Assembly: GCA_029891385.1 (NCBI GenBank)
Contig: CM057229.1
Coordinates: 4,899,001-4,963,000, forward strand
Source: Erythroxylum novogranatense
Lineage: Eukaryota; Streptophyta; Magnoliopsida; Malpighiales; Erythroxylaceae
Reading direction: 5' to 3'
Length of the DNA: 64,000 nt
A program made the position numbers and the translations under genes. A model generated the notes under the pieces. That model saw nothing but the letters and a program-made list of their open reading frames with translations. It was not told the DNA's origin and searched no databases. Shown one piece after another: positions 24,256-36,110 of the stretch (its first letter is position 1; each line of letters opens with the position of its first letter).

Positions 24256-25336
24256 CAATGTTGTCACCTTTTTTTGGTTTTTTGTTTAATTACACACCAG
24301 GTATTTTAAGAAGATCTTAATTATGAGAAGACACTTTTAAGTCATTTACTTTTAAATTAATTTTATTTGGGAGGATCCTAACAATGTTGTCACTTTATTT
24401 ACAAAAGTTCAACTCTATTACTCTTCCAATTTTGATAGCTTATTAGCCAAGTCATCGGTGAGACATCCAATTTTTACGAGAGTAGTTCTTTTGTTATATT
24501 TAAATACTCATTTTCTTTTGCTTCAAACCAATATTACGAATATCGTACTGAATTTGATATCGAATTGAGTTACAGTATAAGATTGTATCGCTTAATATTA
24601 GGTATTATTTCGTAATTTTTAAATATATGAAATAGTCCTTGAATTTTTTAAAATTACAAAATAGTTGATTATCATATTATACAATTGTATTGTATATTTT
24701 AACATTATTTTAAAAATCATAATAAAAATAATAATCACAATTTTAATTTAATTTAATAATTATTAATAAATATAATTAAATTTAAAATATATTTTTAGAA
24801 TATATAAATTTCAAATAAATTAAAATATAAAATTTAATTTTGAATCAAACTCAAATTACTTATAAATTAACCCATTGTCATTTTTAGGTATGATTAGATT
24901 CAAAATTAACAAGTTAGATTTTACTGGTTCGGGCTTAATTATTCGTATGCAATCAAAACTTCGATTGCACACATTTGGCAAGGATTTTCCCCTTAAAACT
25001 TATTATTACTTGAAAATTGTTCAAAATTAGTTACATAAATTATAGACCGGAAAATCGTACCAGCAGGAGACAGCCCTCGTCCAAATAGCATTTTTAAGCT
25101 CTAAATTTTAATTTTGACCGTCAGATTCGAATCTCAGTCGATATGATCAATTGATTATTTTCTTATCCAATCATATTCCACCTGTGAGCTTGCAGCTGGC
25201 ACCCCCACAGTGCCTGTATCACTACTTCAAAATGAGTGGGAATCCAACGGTCGACTGCCTAAAGACTAATACCCTTAATTCAATTTACTTGGGGCTCGTC
25301 ACGTTGCGTAGCAAAATCTAGTGTGAGTTCGCAGAA
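24256..25336. other. AT-rich intergenic and B3-gene promoter region
   Basis: No coding sequence was recognised. The stretch 24500-24850 is extremely AT-rich. Sequence from about 25180 is less AT-rich and probably forms the promoter and leader of the B3 gene. No distinct element was identified. Confidence 0.5.
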
Positions 25337-26551
25337 ATGGTGGCGAAGCTATCACCATACGAGGAAAGGCGGCTAAAGAGAGTGGAGGAGAACAAGAAAC
25401 GCGTGGAAGCTCTCAATCTGTGTAAGCTTTCTCTGGCTCTTCGGAACAACTCCTCCTCACCCAAAACTTCTTCGGTAGGTTTTACTGGTTAAACCGCTTG
25501 TAGGCGTCTCTTGGTTTTCGAGTTCAATACAATGCCAAGCCTCATGACCCCTTTGCTGCTGAATCATCAGATTAAACACGTCAAACCTCGAACCGTCGAG
25601 AAACAAGTGGTCGTGGTTAGGAGGTCGAGTCGCGTCGCGAACCAGCCTGCTCCTGTTTACAAAGAAGTATTACTTCTTCTTCTCTCTGTACCTCTTAAAT
25701 GTACAACATTGTTGTGCTCATGTAAGATTTCTTGACAGGTTGTTATTGAGCGTGTAGAGATACCCAGAAGGTATATTGGTTGGGATATTATATTATGGGT
25801 TGCGTTTGATTGTTTTAAGTAGCTTTCTGGGGCGGGTCTTTCGTTTTGATTTAGGTATCTTTTTGTGTTTAGGATCTCTAAGCGAAGAGATCTGTCAAAC
25901 CGAGTCTATGCTTCCGATGAAGCCAGGGCAGAGGCTACAGAGAAAGCAGAGAAGCTACAATCTGGTTTGGAACCCGAGTATCCATCTTTTGTCAAGTCCA
26001 TGCTTCAATCCCATGTTAGCGGCGGATTTTGGCTGGTGAGATAAGTTTTATCTTCTCTAAATTTGTGTGCAGGAAGGTTTTCCCTTTTTTCGTTGACATT
26101 TCTTAAATAGTGTAGCTAATTCCTTTCCTTAGCATGAAGGAAATATTGAACTCTGTTCAAGAAATATCTTCTAATTTCAATGAGAATAATTTGAAACAGG
26201 GCCTTCCTGTCCACTTCTGCAAGAGAAACCTTCCCAAACATGACGATGTCATGACTCTGATAGACGAAGATGATGCTGAGTACCCGACCATTTACTTAGC
26301 CAGAAAAACAGGACTTAGCGGTGGATGGAAAGGTTTTGCCGTTGCCCATGAATTGGCAGATGGAGATGCTTTGGTCTTCCAATTAGTCAGGCCAACATCA
26401 TTCAAGGTGGGTATTTAAGACATTCAGTTGACATTTCTGCTTCTCGTGATTCATCTTGTTCGTAACATAGTTTATTCCGGTTCTCGCTTTTACCTTTCTC
26501 CAGGTCTACATCTTAAGGGCCAATGGTTCTGAACATGGCAACCATTATTGA
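25337..26551 (+). CDS. B3-domain DNA-binding protein (At5g42700/At3g19184-like)
   Basis: Six exons (25337-25474, 25571-25666, 25739-25770, 25873-26035, 26200-26406, 26504-26551) give 227 residues with consistent phases. The N-terminus MVAKLSPYEERRLKRVEENK matches the plant family that starts with a coiled YEExRxxRxEENKKR segment. A basic linker (RRSSRVANQPAPVYKEV, about residues 61-78) follows. The B3 fold occupies roughly residues 120-220: FVKSMLQSHVSGGFWLGLP, LIDEDDAEYPTIYL, GGWKGFAVAHELADGDALVF and PTSFKVYILRANG. It is a predicted nuclear transcription factor; target genes are unknown. The tail after the B3 domain is short (SEHGNHY); a further donor-like gtaagt at about 26593 suggests that a different 3' exon structure is possible. 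Confidence 0.9.
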
Positions 26552-28379
26552 CTCTGACAAAATTGATCAATTGGGCCAGTGTCATCCACCTAGGTAAGTA
26601 GTGTTTTGAGACAATACCCGACTAAAATGGGTTCAATGCTTCTTCTCTGCCTGATTCTGTTCATCAGCATATAGCATATGTTGGCCAAGAGGAACTTCAG
26701 GTTGATGCTTGCTTTTAAATTATAGCACAAGTACTTACAGTAATCCACACTTCAACATGAAATTCACACATATTGGATTCCTCGACTGAGAGATGTCCAA
26801 ATTGCTTCACACCCCCATTAATTGTGGCTCGCAGGTGGTCCACATCCACATCCGATGTGAGACTGCCGGGTCAATCCGGCACCTCTTTGTCACAATTATT
26901 TATTCGGCCCCCTATATCATTTAGCTATGCTACAAGTAAACTCAAAGGACTTTCACAGCTTTTGACCCGTTCCTCAATTATCTTAATTGCTTTTCGTGGC
27001 TGAATGTTTACAGTGCCAAAGATCTGCTTGCGTTTGGTATCAGGTTTTGTCAGCCTTGAGAAAAAAGGAAAGTGGGTGGATTTTGCCGAAATGATTAGAC
27101 TTACTTATGGGATGACCATTTCTTTGTATATTTACAATGATTCAACCTGGCCCAATTGTAATATCAGTAGTTGCAACTGCTTTATATTAATCAGTAAGCT
27201 ATCTGTTTAACCCCACTTGAAAATTATGGATTGAGATGTGGTAAAAGTCATATAAAGACAGGCCGGGTCCTTGTCAATGCCTATCTTACATGAAAAGGTC
27301 AATGTTTGTCCAGCTTGCATCGCTTGGAATCCAATGACCAGAACATGTCTTTGAGCTCATTTTCAAGCCAGTCCCAGCCAAAAATCAGGGAACGTGCTTT
27401 GGAGCCCGCTTGTCAACAACAAATCCCCTAAGAAAGTAAAAAAACGAATTCCTAACGTAATTTCAGGGTCATTATTTTGTTTTATAAGCGCGGTGTCTTA
27501 TTAAGTTAGTATTGTCATCATTAAGTTAGTATCTTCACTTCACGCGGTTATCCATTTACCCGACAGTTGTGATTCGTCACGCGCCTTTTTCCTAGCAATC
27601 AACATCATTTAACGTAACCTTATTATATTTACTATTTAAAATTTGTTCCTAATAATGCAAAAAAGATTTAATAAAAGCAGCAACTATTCTAAGGTCTTTT
27701 AATTTTGAAATAAAATAAAATTTATTTAAAAGTTAAGAATTTAAATATAATTAAAAATTATTTTTATTCACAAGAAATTTAAACTCTCAATGCAAGAAAT
27801 AAAACTAATTTATTATAATATATAAAATTGATCAATTAATTATAATTAATTGATTTCAAATTTTACGATTAAACCTTTTAACTTGTCTTTTAATTATTAA
27901 TTATAAATAAAATGAAATATATCATTATTAATAAATTTTCTTTTAACTAATTTTATTTTTAACTTACATGATTGGGTATAATTAACGCCGAGAATTTCGG
28001 GGTGTTTGCCAAGTAGATGTCAAAGGTTTAAAGTGGAAAGTGACTCATTAAACTATGGAAAATGGTGTCCAGATCATAGCAAAGACCATCTTTTCGAAAA
28101 TCAATAATAATAAATAATATATATTCATTAAATAAATGTTTTAGTTGGTTCAATCCGTCAAATTTTAAAATTATTAAAATAACTTAAATTAAAAAAACTT
28201 ATTTATAATTTTTTAATTGATAAAATACTGTATATAAATTTTATAATTAATTGAACCTTTAAATCTTAAACATTTTAGATTTAATTTTATTCTAATTTTA
28301 AAATTATTTTGAAAACAAATGATCAATTTAATAATGGCAAACAAAATTGTATTTTCTTTGTCTATCTATTGATTGAGTC
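26552..28379. other. intergenic DNA, no gene supported
   Basis: 26552-27420 has mixed composition and probably begins with the B3 3' untranslated region. 27600-28330 is strongly AT-rich. Small open frames here have no family features. A hairpin-capable motif, gccgg-n6-ccggc, lies near 26868-26883. Confidence 0.5.
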
Positions 28380-29364
28380 CATCCGATTCTCAACCGGCGT
28401 TGTGATTGTTTGACATCGGAGACGACGGCGTTTTTGGTCCTCTCCCAAATCGGGTTTTATATCCTAAAACGGTCAAATTAGAGCCGCCAAAACGTTACTG
28501 CGATGCATTTTTGCCACGTCAACGTATAAAAATAACTAACCAAGAGATTAAATAAAAGAAACAGAAAGAAGAAGCATTGGATGGAGTGGGAGAAAAGAGC
28601 TCGCTCCATTTTGCGCCTGTTCTTCTTCTTCTTCGTAGTAGTAGTACTTATTAATTGATTGATTGATATTATATTAATTTATTTATAGTAATCGAAATGT
28701 GCTTTTAACCTCTCTCTCTCTCTCTACAATGGAATTTTCCCAGCTCGCCGGGATCCGGGTTTCTCGATCGCAGCAACGACCAGTTGTTTCTCTTCGCGCG
28801 TAAAATTTCTCGTCGGCCTCCTACAAATTCCCTCACTTCCATCGTATTCTCGCTTTCCCTTCATACTTTTATTGGTTCTGTTTCCTTTATTACGTTCTCC
28901 AAATTGTTTTTGTGGAGATCTGTCATTTCTTGGAAGTTTCAACGGTTTTGTTTGTGAGATGTTTTCCACATTGATCTCGGAATCTGATTTTGTTTCCTTA
29001 TGTGCCGTTACTCATTTTCCGGTTTTCCCTTGCGCTAAGTCATTTCTCTCTCTTAAATGTTAGATCGTCGGAATTTGTTTTAGTGTTGGTTCTCATTTTA
29101 TACATATTGTATTTAACGTAGTTGCTTTACGTGGGGATCTCCGTGATTCTGTGCTTGTTACGGTCGAATAGGATTTCGAGCATTTTTTGGTAATTCATTC
29201 CCATTAATTTCGTTGAATGTGAAATATCTCATGTGTAATTTATTTAATTATGTTATAGATTGGTTATTTGTTTCTGATTATATGAAGAATTGAAGGTGGT
29301 TGTGTGAATCGTCTGAGGAAGGAGCAGTGAGTAGGTGGTGAAATTTTTGAAGACGTGATCAGTG
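28380..29364 (+). promoter_or_regulatory. promoter and 5' leader region of the PP2C gene
   Basis: The sequence becomes GC-richer from 28380. A CT dinucleotide run sits at about 28711-28726, followed by a leader-like segment; gcgcgtaaaattt near 28795-28807 could be the donor of a 5' untranslated intron ending before about 29330. No TATA box was assigned with confidence. The coding start is the ATG at 29365. Confidence 0.5.
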
Positions 29365-32192
29365 ATGTCTACGAGGGACCATCAAACTGTGCCGCTTGCA
29401 GTGCTGTTAAAGCGGGAGTTGGCAAATGAGAAAGTAGAGAAGCCAGAGATTTTACACGGTCAGGCCAACCAGAGCAAGAAAGGAGAGGACTTCACACTTG
29501 TTAAAACCGAATGCCAAAGGGTTGCTGGTGATGGGGTCACCACTTATTCTGTTTTTGGGGTAAATCTCGTTCTCTGATTGGCTTATCATGGAATTGCAAA
29601 TTATCTTGTTAGCGATCAGATTCAATGACTTAGTCGAAACATTCTTTAATGTCGTGGGTAAGTAATGTCAGATATTTGATCGATTCATATTTACAACCCA
29701 TTTCCGGTCACCTAGTCAAGTTTCTTAGAAGTCGGAGATAAATTTCTTATTCTATTGAATAAGTCATCAATCTGTATGCTTTTTTACTCAAGTCTGATGA
29801 CTGGTAATGTTTTTCAGTTGTTTGATGGACATAATGGATCCGCAGCTGCAATATACACTAAAGAGAACCTCTTAAATAATGTGACAGCTGCCATTCCTCC
29901 TGACCTAAACAGAGATGAGTGGTTGGCAGCACTTCCAAGGGCGTTGGTTGCTGGGTTTGTGAAAACAGATAAAGACTTTCAATCAAAAGGTTAGAGCCTT
30001 TTTCAGGCAATTGCATATGACTTTTTTTTAGATAAAGTCATCCTCATTTTAAGACGTTTGCCTGTAAACAAGGAGATAAAACTTTGCCATTAAATTTCAC
30101 ATTCCCATTTGTAAATTGATGATTATAAATGCTCTTTCAATTCACTAAATATACTCTGTTTTTTCTCCCTTCCAGCGCAACTTTCAGGGACAACTGTGAC
30201 CTTTGTGATAATAGAAGGATGGGTGGTAACAGTTGCATCTGTTGGTGATTCCCGCTGCATTCTTGAATCTGCTGAAGGTGATATATATTACCTGTCAGCA
30301 GATCACAGACTTGACTGCAATGAAGAGGAGTAAGTCAAATATGATAGTTTCTGAGTCATCACCAATGGTATGCACAATTCAGTTTTCAACTTTTCATCAA
30401 GGTTTTGTCTTTTGTGTTGTATTTAGGGAGGCGCGTGTTACTTCCAGTGGAGGGGAGGTTGCACGGCTACACACTGGTGGTGGGGCAGAGGTATTGTCAC
30501 TTTTTTTTCACAATCATTCTCATTCTCTAAAAGGTTTTGTGTGCTACTTGCAAAAAGATTCTTTCTTAGGCTCATGGCATGGTATTCTACCAGAACACAA
30601 GTATAATTCAAGTATACAACCTTTTATTATCCGTAGTGATACTTCTTGCAATAGTTCTAAATTGTTTCAAATAACAAAGAAAAAAGAATTCTACATAATT
30701 CTTAATTGATGTTTTCAAACTGTCATATAATAATACAATGAATTTATCTTGAACCAACTATATCAACCTGCCATATGAAGATAATGTTTCGTTCTACTTA
30801 TACTGTTAAATAATCTTATTCTATCAAGCTAATGATGCATTTCTAAATACTGTTAATTATTTTTTAGGTTGGTCCTAAGAGGTTTTGGCCTGGTGGATTG
30901 TGTATTTCACGATCTATTGGAGATGTTGATGTTGGAGAAATTATTGTTCCTGTTCCTTATGTGAAGCAAATTAAGGTTGGTTTTTGGAGATGTTGCATAT
31001 ACAGTTTGCATTACATTCGTGTCTGCTGAGTGTTAAGCTTATCTAAGTCATGGTTGATGATTTGGACTTATTCCCCTTACTCTAATGAATGTATGCTTAT
31101 ATGCAGTTGTCAACTGCGGGTGGTAGGCTTGTCATTGCAAGCGATGGTGTTTGGGATTCCATATCTTCAGAGATGGCACTTGATTGTTGTCGTGGGATTC
31201 CAGCAGAAGCTGCAGCCACACAAATTGTAAAAGTATGATAGTTATAGCACTCTGATCTATTTTTGTTAATACTTGAGACTTTTCAGTTGTTCTGAGCCCG
31301 TAATTTTCATGTGGCCCCTCAAGTTTTTGTAGCTGAGAGGATGTAACAACGACATATTATATGCTCAATATTTATGTTCTTAAACATCCTCATTGTACCT
31401 ATGTTACATTTTGCAGGAAGCCGTACAGCTGAAGGGGCTTAGAGACGATACAACCTGCATCGTAGTTGATATGCTACCACAAGAGAAGCCACCTGCTTCT
31501 TTGCCACCACCAAAGAAGCATGTTAAAGGAGTGTTAAAGTCCATGTTTCGCAAGAAAGCTTCTGAATCATCTTCTCAAAGTGAGAAAGAGTATGCCAAAC
31601 CAGATGTTGTGGAAGAATTATTTGAAGAAGGATCTGCTATACTTTCAGAAAGGTTTATGCTGTGATGATGTTCACTGTTGGCCTTTTTCTTCCTTCAGTT
31701 GCTAGATTATTGAACTTTGTGTGGCAAAAGAGTGCTTCGTTTGCATCTTGCTAGTTTCTTTTTTCTCTGCGTCCTGTTGTATGCTATATATTAGGATCAG
31801 ATATCTGTCTACAACTAACTTTTATTGTATTAACACGAAGTATATGTTTTGTTGGACACAGGTTAGATACTAAATACCCACTATGCAACATGTTTAAGTT
31901 GTTCATGTGCGCAGTCTGTCAAGTAGAGATAAAACCTGAAGAAGGAATTTCAATACATGCGGGTTCATCTAATTCGAGAAAATTGCGTCCCTGGGATGGC
32001 CCTTTCCTTTGCTTAAGTTGCCAAGAGAAAAGAGAAGCCATGGAAGGCAAAAGATCATCAGGAGGTACATTATTCTTTTTTTTTTTTTTTTTTCTGCATT
32101 AAGGCTTACAAAGTTGCCTTTCTTGAATGATTGATCCTTTAGTTGATTCTTGTTCTATTTTAACAGATAAGCATAGCAGTGAAAGTGAATAG
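29365..32192 (+). CDS. protein phosphatase 2C (At1g47380/PP2C12-like) with zinc-ribbon-like tail
   Basis: Nine exons (29365-29559, 29818-29989, 30176-30329, 30427-30490, 30868-30975, 31107-31232, 31417-31652, 31862-32064, 32167-32192) encode 427 residues in consistent phase. PP2C metal-binding and catalytic motifs are present in order: GEDFTL, LFDGHNGSAAA, SGTTVTFVIIEGW, VASVGDSRC, SRSIGDVDVGE, ASDGVWDSIS and RDDTTCIVVD, so the enzyme should be an active Mn/Mg-dependent Ser/Thr phosphatase. After the catalytic domain comes a basic linker (KKHVKGVLKSMFRKK), an acidic stretch (DVVEELFEEGSAILSER) and a C-terminal region with two CxxC pairs (CAVC, CLSC) about 45 residues apart, which may bind zinc. 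The protein ends KHSSESE. Length matches Arabidopsis At1g47380. The start was chosen at the second of two overlapping starts because the first is GTG. Confidence 0.95.
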
Positions 32193-34560
32193 CATCAGGG
32201 ACTGATATTCGTTGGAAAGCCCAGCTTAGATGGAAAGATGGAACTTCCTTACATACAGTTTTACTTCCTTGATTGTTCAAGAGGGAATTGCACATGACGA
32301 TCCATTTGTGTCTATTCTCATAGCTTGCATTTGGATCTCGTATTAGGCGTTCCCTTGCTCTAAGTGTGAAGATCCGAATTAAAGCTACTAGCATTGTAGA
32401 ATCAGTTTCTGACTTGAAGGCTAATAGCCAGTTGTGCTTGTTTCCCGTAAAGATTTGGTTGACTTGGATAAGCTCCCAATGCTGATCAAAACACCAGGAG
32501 TTGGCAACTTTTTCAGATTGTATCGTCCCTCCATGTTCACAGAGCTAACATCAAATGCCTCGGTGAATTCATTTGTGATGTCTATAGAGATTTTTTTTTT
32601 CCTTTTATATTACAGTTCGTGCTTAATTAGGGGAAACCCGAGTAATCATCCTTCTGAGTGAATTTGTTTATGTAAAATTGTCGAATAGGTCATCAAACAT
32701 TTCATTTCATAACATTATCCATATTCTTTGTTAATCATTCTGTCTCTTCAGACCGGCTTGTTAAGATAATTCTTCTCTTTATTTCCAAATTTCATTTTGT
32801 GACTCCATCCAGAGAGTGGCATTTGTTCTCACCAAAGCGTTGAGTTGTTATTCTTTTTGCTTACGATACGTCCTGTCATATGGGCCAGATGTTCCTAATT
32901 ATCGGGAACATCCATTGCGAGACAATGTGTACATTGCCTGGCTTCACACTGTAGTCAAACAACATGGGAACTTGCTATTTACTTAATAGAGACTTGTGTT
33001 GTATGCTTCTCTTTGTTTTGTGTAACCCTTCTTTTGTCAATTAATCGCTACCATACCATGCGCTATCTCCACCACTTTTATGGATAGAACATCTCCACTA
33101 TGTTTCCTCTTATTCAATGCACCTGAGAGAACATAAAATCTTTGGCCAATTTATTCTTTTTCTGTAAGTAATATTATCTTGTCTCAGAGAATGTTTTCTT
33201 TTAAACCTTTTCAAACTCTGCATTTTAAGGAAAGTTTTATTGAGATATTATCGTTATTATTGTCAGTGTAACCGTGTTATAGTTCTTGAAGTGAAGAACA
33301 GACATGCAATTGTCTTGCAATTCTGCAGGTCCAAAAGGTTGTAATGATGATAAACAGTGGACCCTCTTAAGCTTTTTGAGATAATAATAAACTTATCACG
33401 TGTGACGTGGTGGGGTTTTGGCTTTTGTGTTACGGTTGTTTTCTAGTTGGCCTTCTTTTTCGGTATCCTAAGACTGGCAATGTGCCAATGTCTGCGTTGA
33501 GAATATAAAAGGAGTGGACAGAGGCAAAAGCAGAAAAAGGGAAAGTATTTGTACTAAAAAGATATTTGTTTTTTTTTTATATATTATCAATAGTAATATT
33601 ATTCATACTTAGAATTGAATTACAGGATTATGGAGCGGCGGTGTTGTGAAGAATGAAGATGATAGACTCCATCCAAGATTAAAATAATGGCTCCATGATT
33701 GAGATGTTGACCTTTTGACACAAACGAACAAAACTCCCCGCAATGGGAAATGGACCGCTTTGTACACACGTGTGCATGTATGTGTGGGGCATTCACCTAA
33801 CGCCGGTGAATCTGAAACCCATTTGGTCCTCTTTCTTTATTCTTGAAAGTTGAAACTACCTAAGCTTTATTATCTGAAAAAGAAAAACCTATACGAATTT
33901 TCCCTTTAGAAGTTTTTATTCAATTAAGTTAATTTTTGACAGTTTTAATATACGAGTCATAAATCTAATTTATATTATATTATGATCGGATAATTTAAAC
34001 TTATCAAAATTAATACAATTTTAAAATAAATATTTAAATATATAGTTTTTACCTTAATGTTTTATAAAAAAATTAAACAAGTCCCTGTTATTATTCCTAT
34101 AATCATTTTAAAGATTCAGTAAGTACTATTTTTATAATATTAAAGTGTAATGAGTAAATTTTAATAACATGAAAATGAAAATAACGGAAAAGTATTTATT
34201 TAGATTTTATAAATATTAAATTGCAAATCACGTATTCATTCTTATCTATATAAATTAGGAACAATTGCATCATAATTGGTGGGGTTGGGGATTTTTCTAT
34301 GTGAAAACACAACTTTTGTTTTCAACCAAGTCTTATCACTGCAAAATTAGTCAAGTTGTTAGAAAGTCTTTTTTTTTTCTTCTTCTTCCTGAAATTCAAA
34401 TCTAATATTATAAGTTTAATTTTCCTATAATTAATGTTCCCATAAATGGAATGTTTTTCATCTAAACATTTTATAAGGGATACGTTCAATCTTATAAATT
34501 AATGATTAGTAACCCACGCCCGTTTATTATTATGAACGTTTCTAAACTTGATAACACCTC
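32193..34560. other. PP2C 3' flank and intergenic DNA
   Basis: The first several hundred bases probably include the PP2C 3' untranslated region. No coding sequence was recognised. 33880-34260 is very AT-rich. An 'aggagtggacagaggcaaaagc' type purine-rich leader-like stretch near 33510-33545 has no following gene. Confidence 0.5.
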
Positions 34561-34566
34561 TTAAAC

Positions 34567-34575
34567 TATATATAA
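34567..34575 (+). promoter_or_regulatory. TATA box of the small cysteine-rich peptide gene
   Basis: TATATATAA lies 36 bases before the ATG at 34611, leaving a very short leader, which is common for small secreted peptide genes. Confidence 0.55.
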
Positions 34576-34610
34576 TAAGTAGGATTAAGTCAAAATGACA
34601 AGAAAAAAAA

Positions 34611-35161
34611 ATGAACTTAGTTATATCCATTCTGCTCTTAGTGTTCCTATCCGGCTTCTCTCCGGTATAAAATTACTTTTTTTTTTGGGATTACAAGGAA
34701 AATAAAAATAGATACATCAAAATCGCGGGAAACAAATCTCGACCATATCTTTTAAGAGGAAATTGCTTTCTTATCTTCTCTTCTTTGGTTTTTTTTTTTT
34801 TTTCTCCCTCGAATCATTTTGTTCTGTTTTAACTCTTGAAAACAGATATTATCAAGACAACAAGCGGTCAAAACTGCGGTTCTCGGGTGTATCACATGCC
34901 GCACTGCACCGAACCTGAATGTGCTAAACTGTGCAAAGCTTATTGTGGTTCGAAAAGAGTGAGCCTGTGCGTAGCTGCAAGTTCTTGCTGGTGTAACGGT
35001 AAGAATGTTTTTTTTTTAAATTGCGGAACTTCAAATTGAGTGTGATGATAATGACGACGATGACGATAATGACGACAAATTTTAATTGTAAAAATACAGG
35101 TCCAAAGACAGCTGGTGCTCCAAAACAGTGGCAACATTTAGGAAATGATGTGAAGATATAA
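34611..35161 (+). CDS. small secreted cysteine-rich, defensin-like peptide
   Basis: Three exons are proposed: 34611-34664, 34857-34998 and 35100-35161, encoding 85 residues. Exon 1 (MNLVISILLLVFLSGFSP) is a textbook signal peptide. Exon 2 begins after the AG of atcaag to keep frame and carries all eight cysteines: spacing C-x9-C-x4-C-x3-C-x3-C-x7-C-x5-C-x1-C. The C-x3-C and terminal C-x-C are typical of plant defensin-like peptides with a cysteine-stabilised fold. Exon 3 adds a short non-cysteine tail (GPKTAGAPKQWQHLGNDVKI). An earlier acceptor (aacag at 34845) would need a different exon 1 phase and start. Such peptides act in defence or reproduction; the role here is unknown. Single-gene family position and exact splicing need transcript support. 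Confidence 0.72.
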
Positions 35162-36110
35162 CAATTTTGAAACTGGGGTGATTCTCATTCCATTGGGAAT
35201 TTGTATTTGAACCCAATTATTTATGAAATTTTATTTCAATAAAATATTAATTCCATTAATTTCCGAAGGCTACGGTCCCTTAATGTTTCATGATTGCGTC
35301 AATTTTCAAGGGATATCATAACATCAACCAATAAATTTATATTATAAGTACCAGTAATTTTCATCAAAAATGTAACTTTCTATTAATAAATAAATATGTC
35401 AAACACAATTATATATAGTTTTTGGAATTTGGCATTTTCCATTATAATCTTCATGTTTTAAAAATAATTTTGCACTGAAAATTTACAATGATCCTTTCCT
35501 TGGATTCTACAAGACATAGCAACATCCTTAAAACAACGGTTGATCTCCAAGTCTATTACTACTAGACATTATCTTTATTAACATAGTAACTAGAGTAAGT
35601 ATGGCTGGAATGGAATTGTATATTGAAAAGATTCCTCTTGAAAATTGAAATGTGGTGCATATTTTCTCGAGAAAGTGTTGGCTTCGGCAATTCAATCTAA
35701 AGTTTTCCAGGAAAGTTTGGATCTTTGCGATTCCCATTCCCAAAATCTGCACTGCGGTAGCTGTTAGATTTGATAAGGACCCACCAACCTTCAGACAATG
35801 CTAAACCTATCGTCTCACTCTCATCCTAAGAGTTGCTAAGATCACCACTCACCACACCCTTTTTTTTTTTTTTTTTGTACGTGAAGAATAATGCAAGAAA
35901 GATAAAATGAGTTATGGGGTTGCAGTTTTTTTTGGTTCAAAAAGCGTTTTTTATGCACAATAAACTAAAACAGAGCACCTCTCTCTCCATTTTCCAATTC
36001 CTTCCAAAAGCTCTTTTGGCAACATGTGTTAGGTCTCAGGATAAAAGTTACAAGAAGAAAAAGATAAGGAGTGAACGAGTTGCTCATACTGAATCAGAGA
36101 TCTTATCGGT
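35162..36110. other. intergenic DNA and BKI1 promoter region
   Basis: The first part holds the peptide gene's 3' flank, with possible poly-A signals (aataaaatatt near 35239). No gene is seen at 35300-35900. A T-run lies at 35861-35876. The BKI1 leader should be in roughly 35950-36110. Confidence 0.5.
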
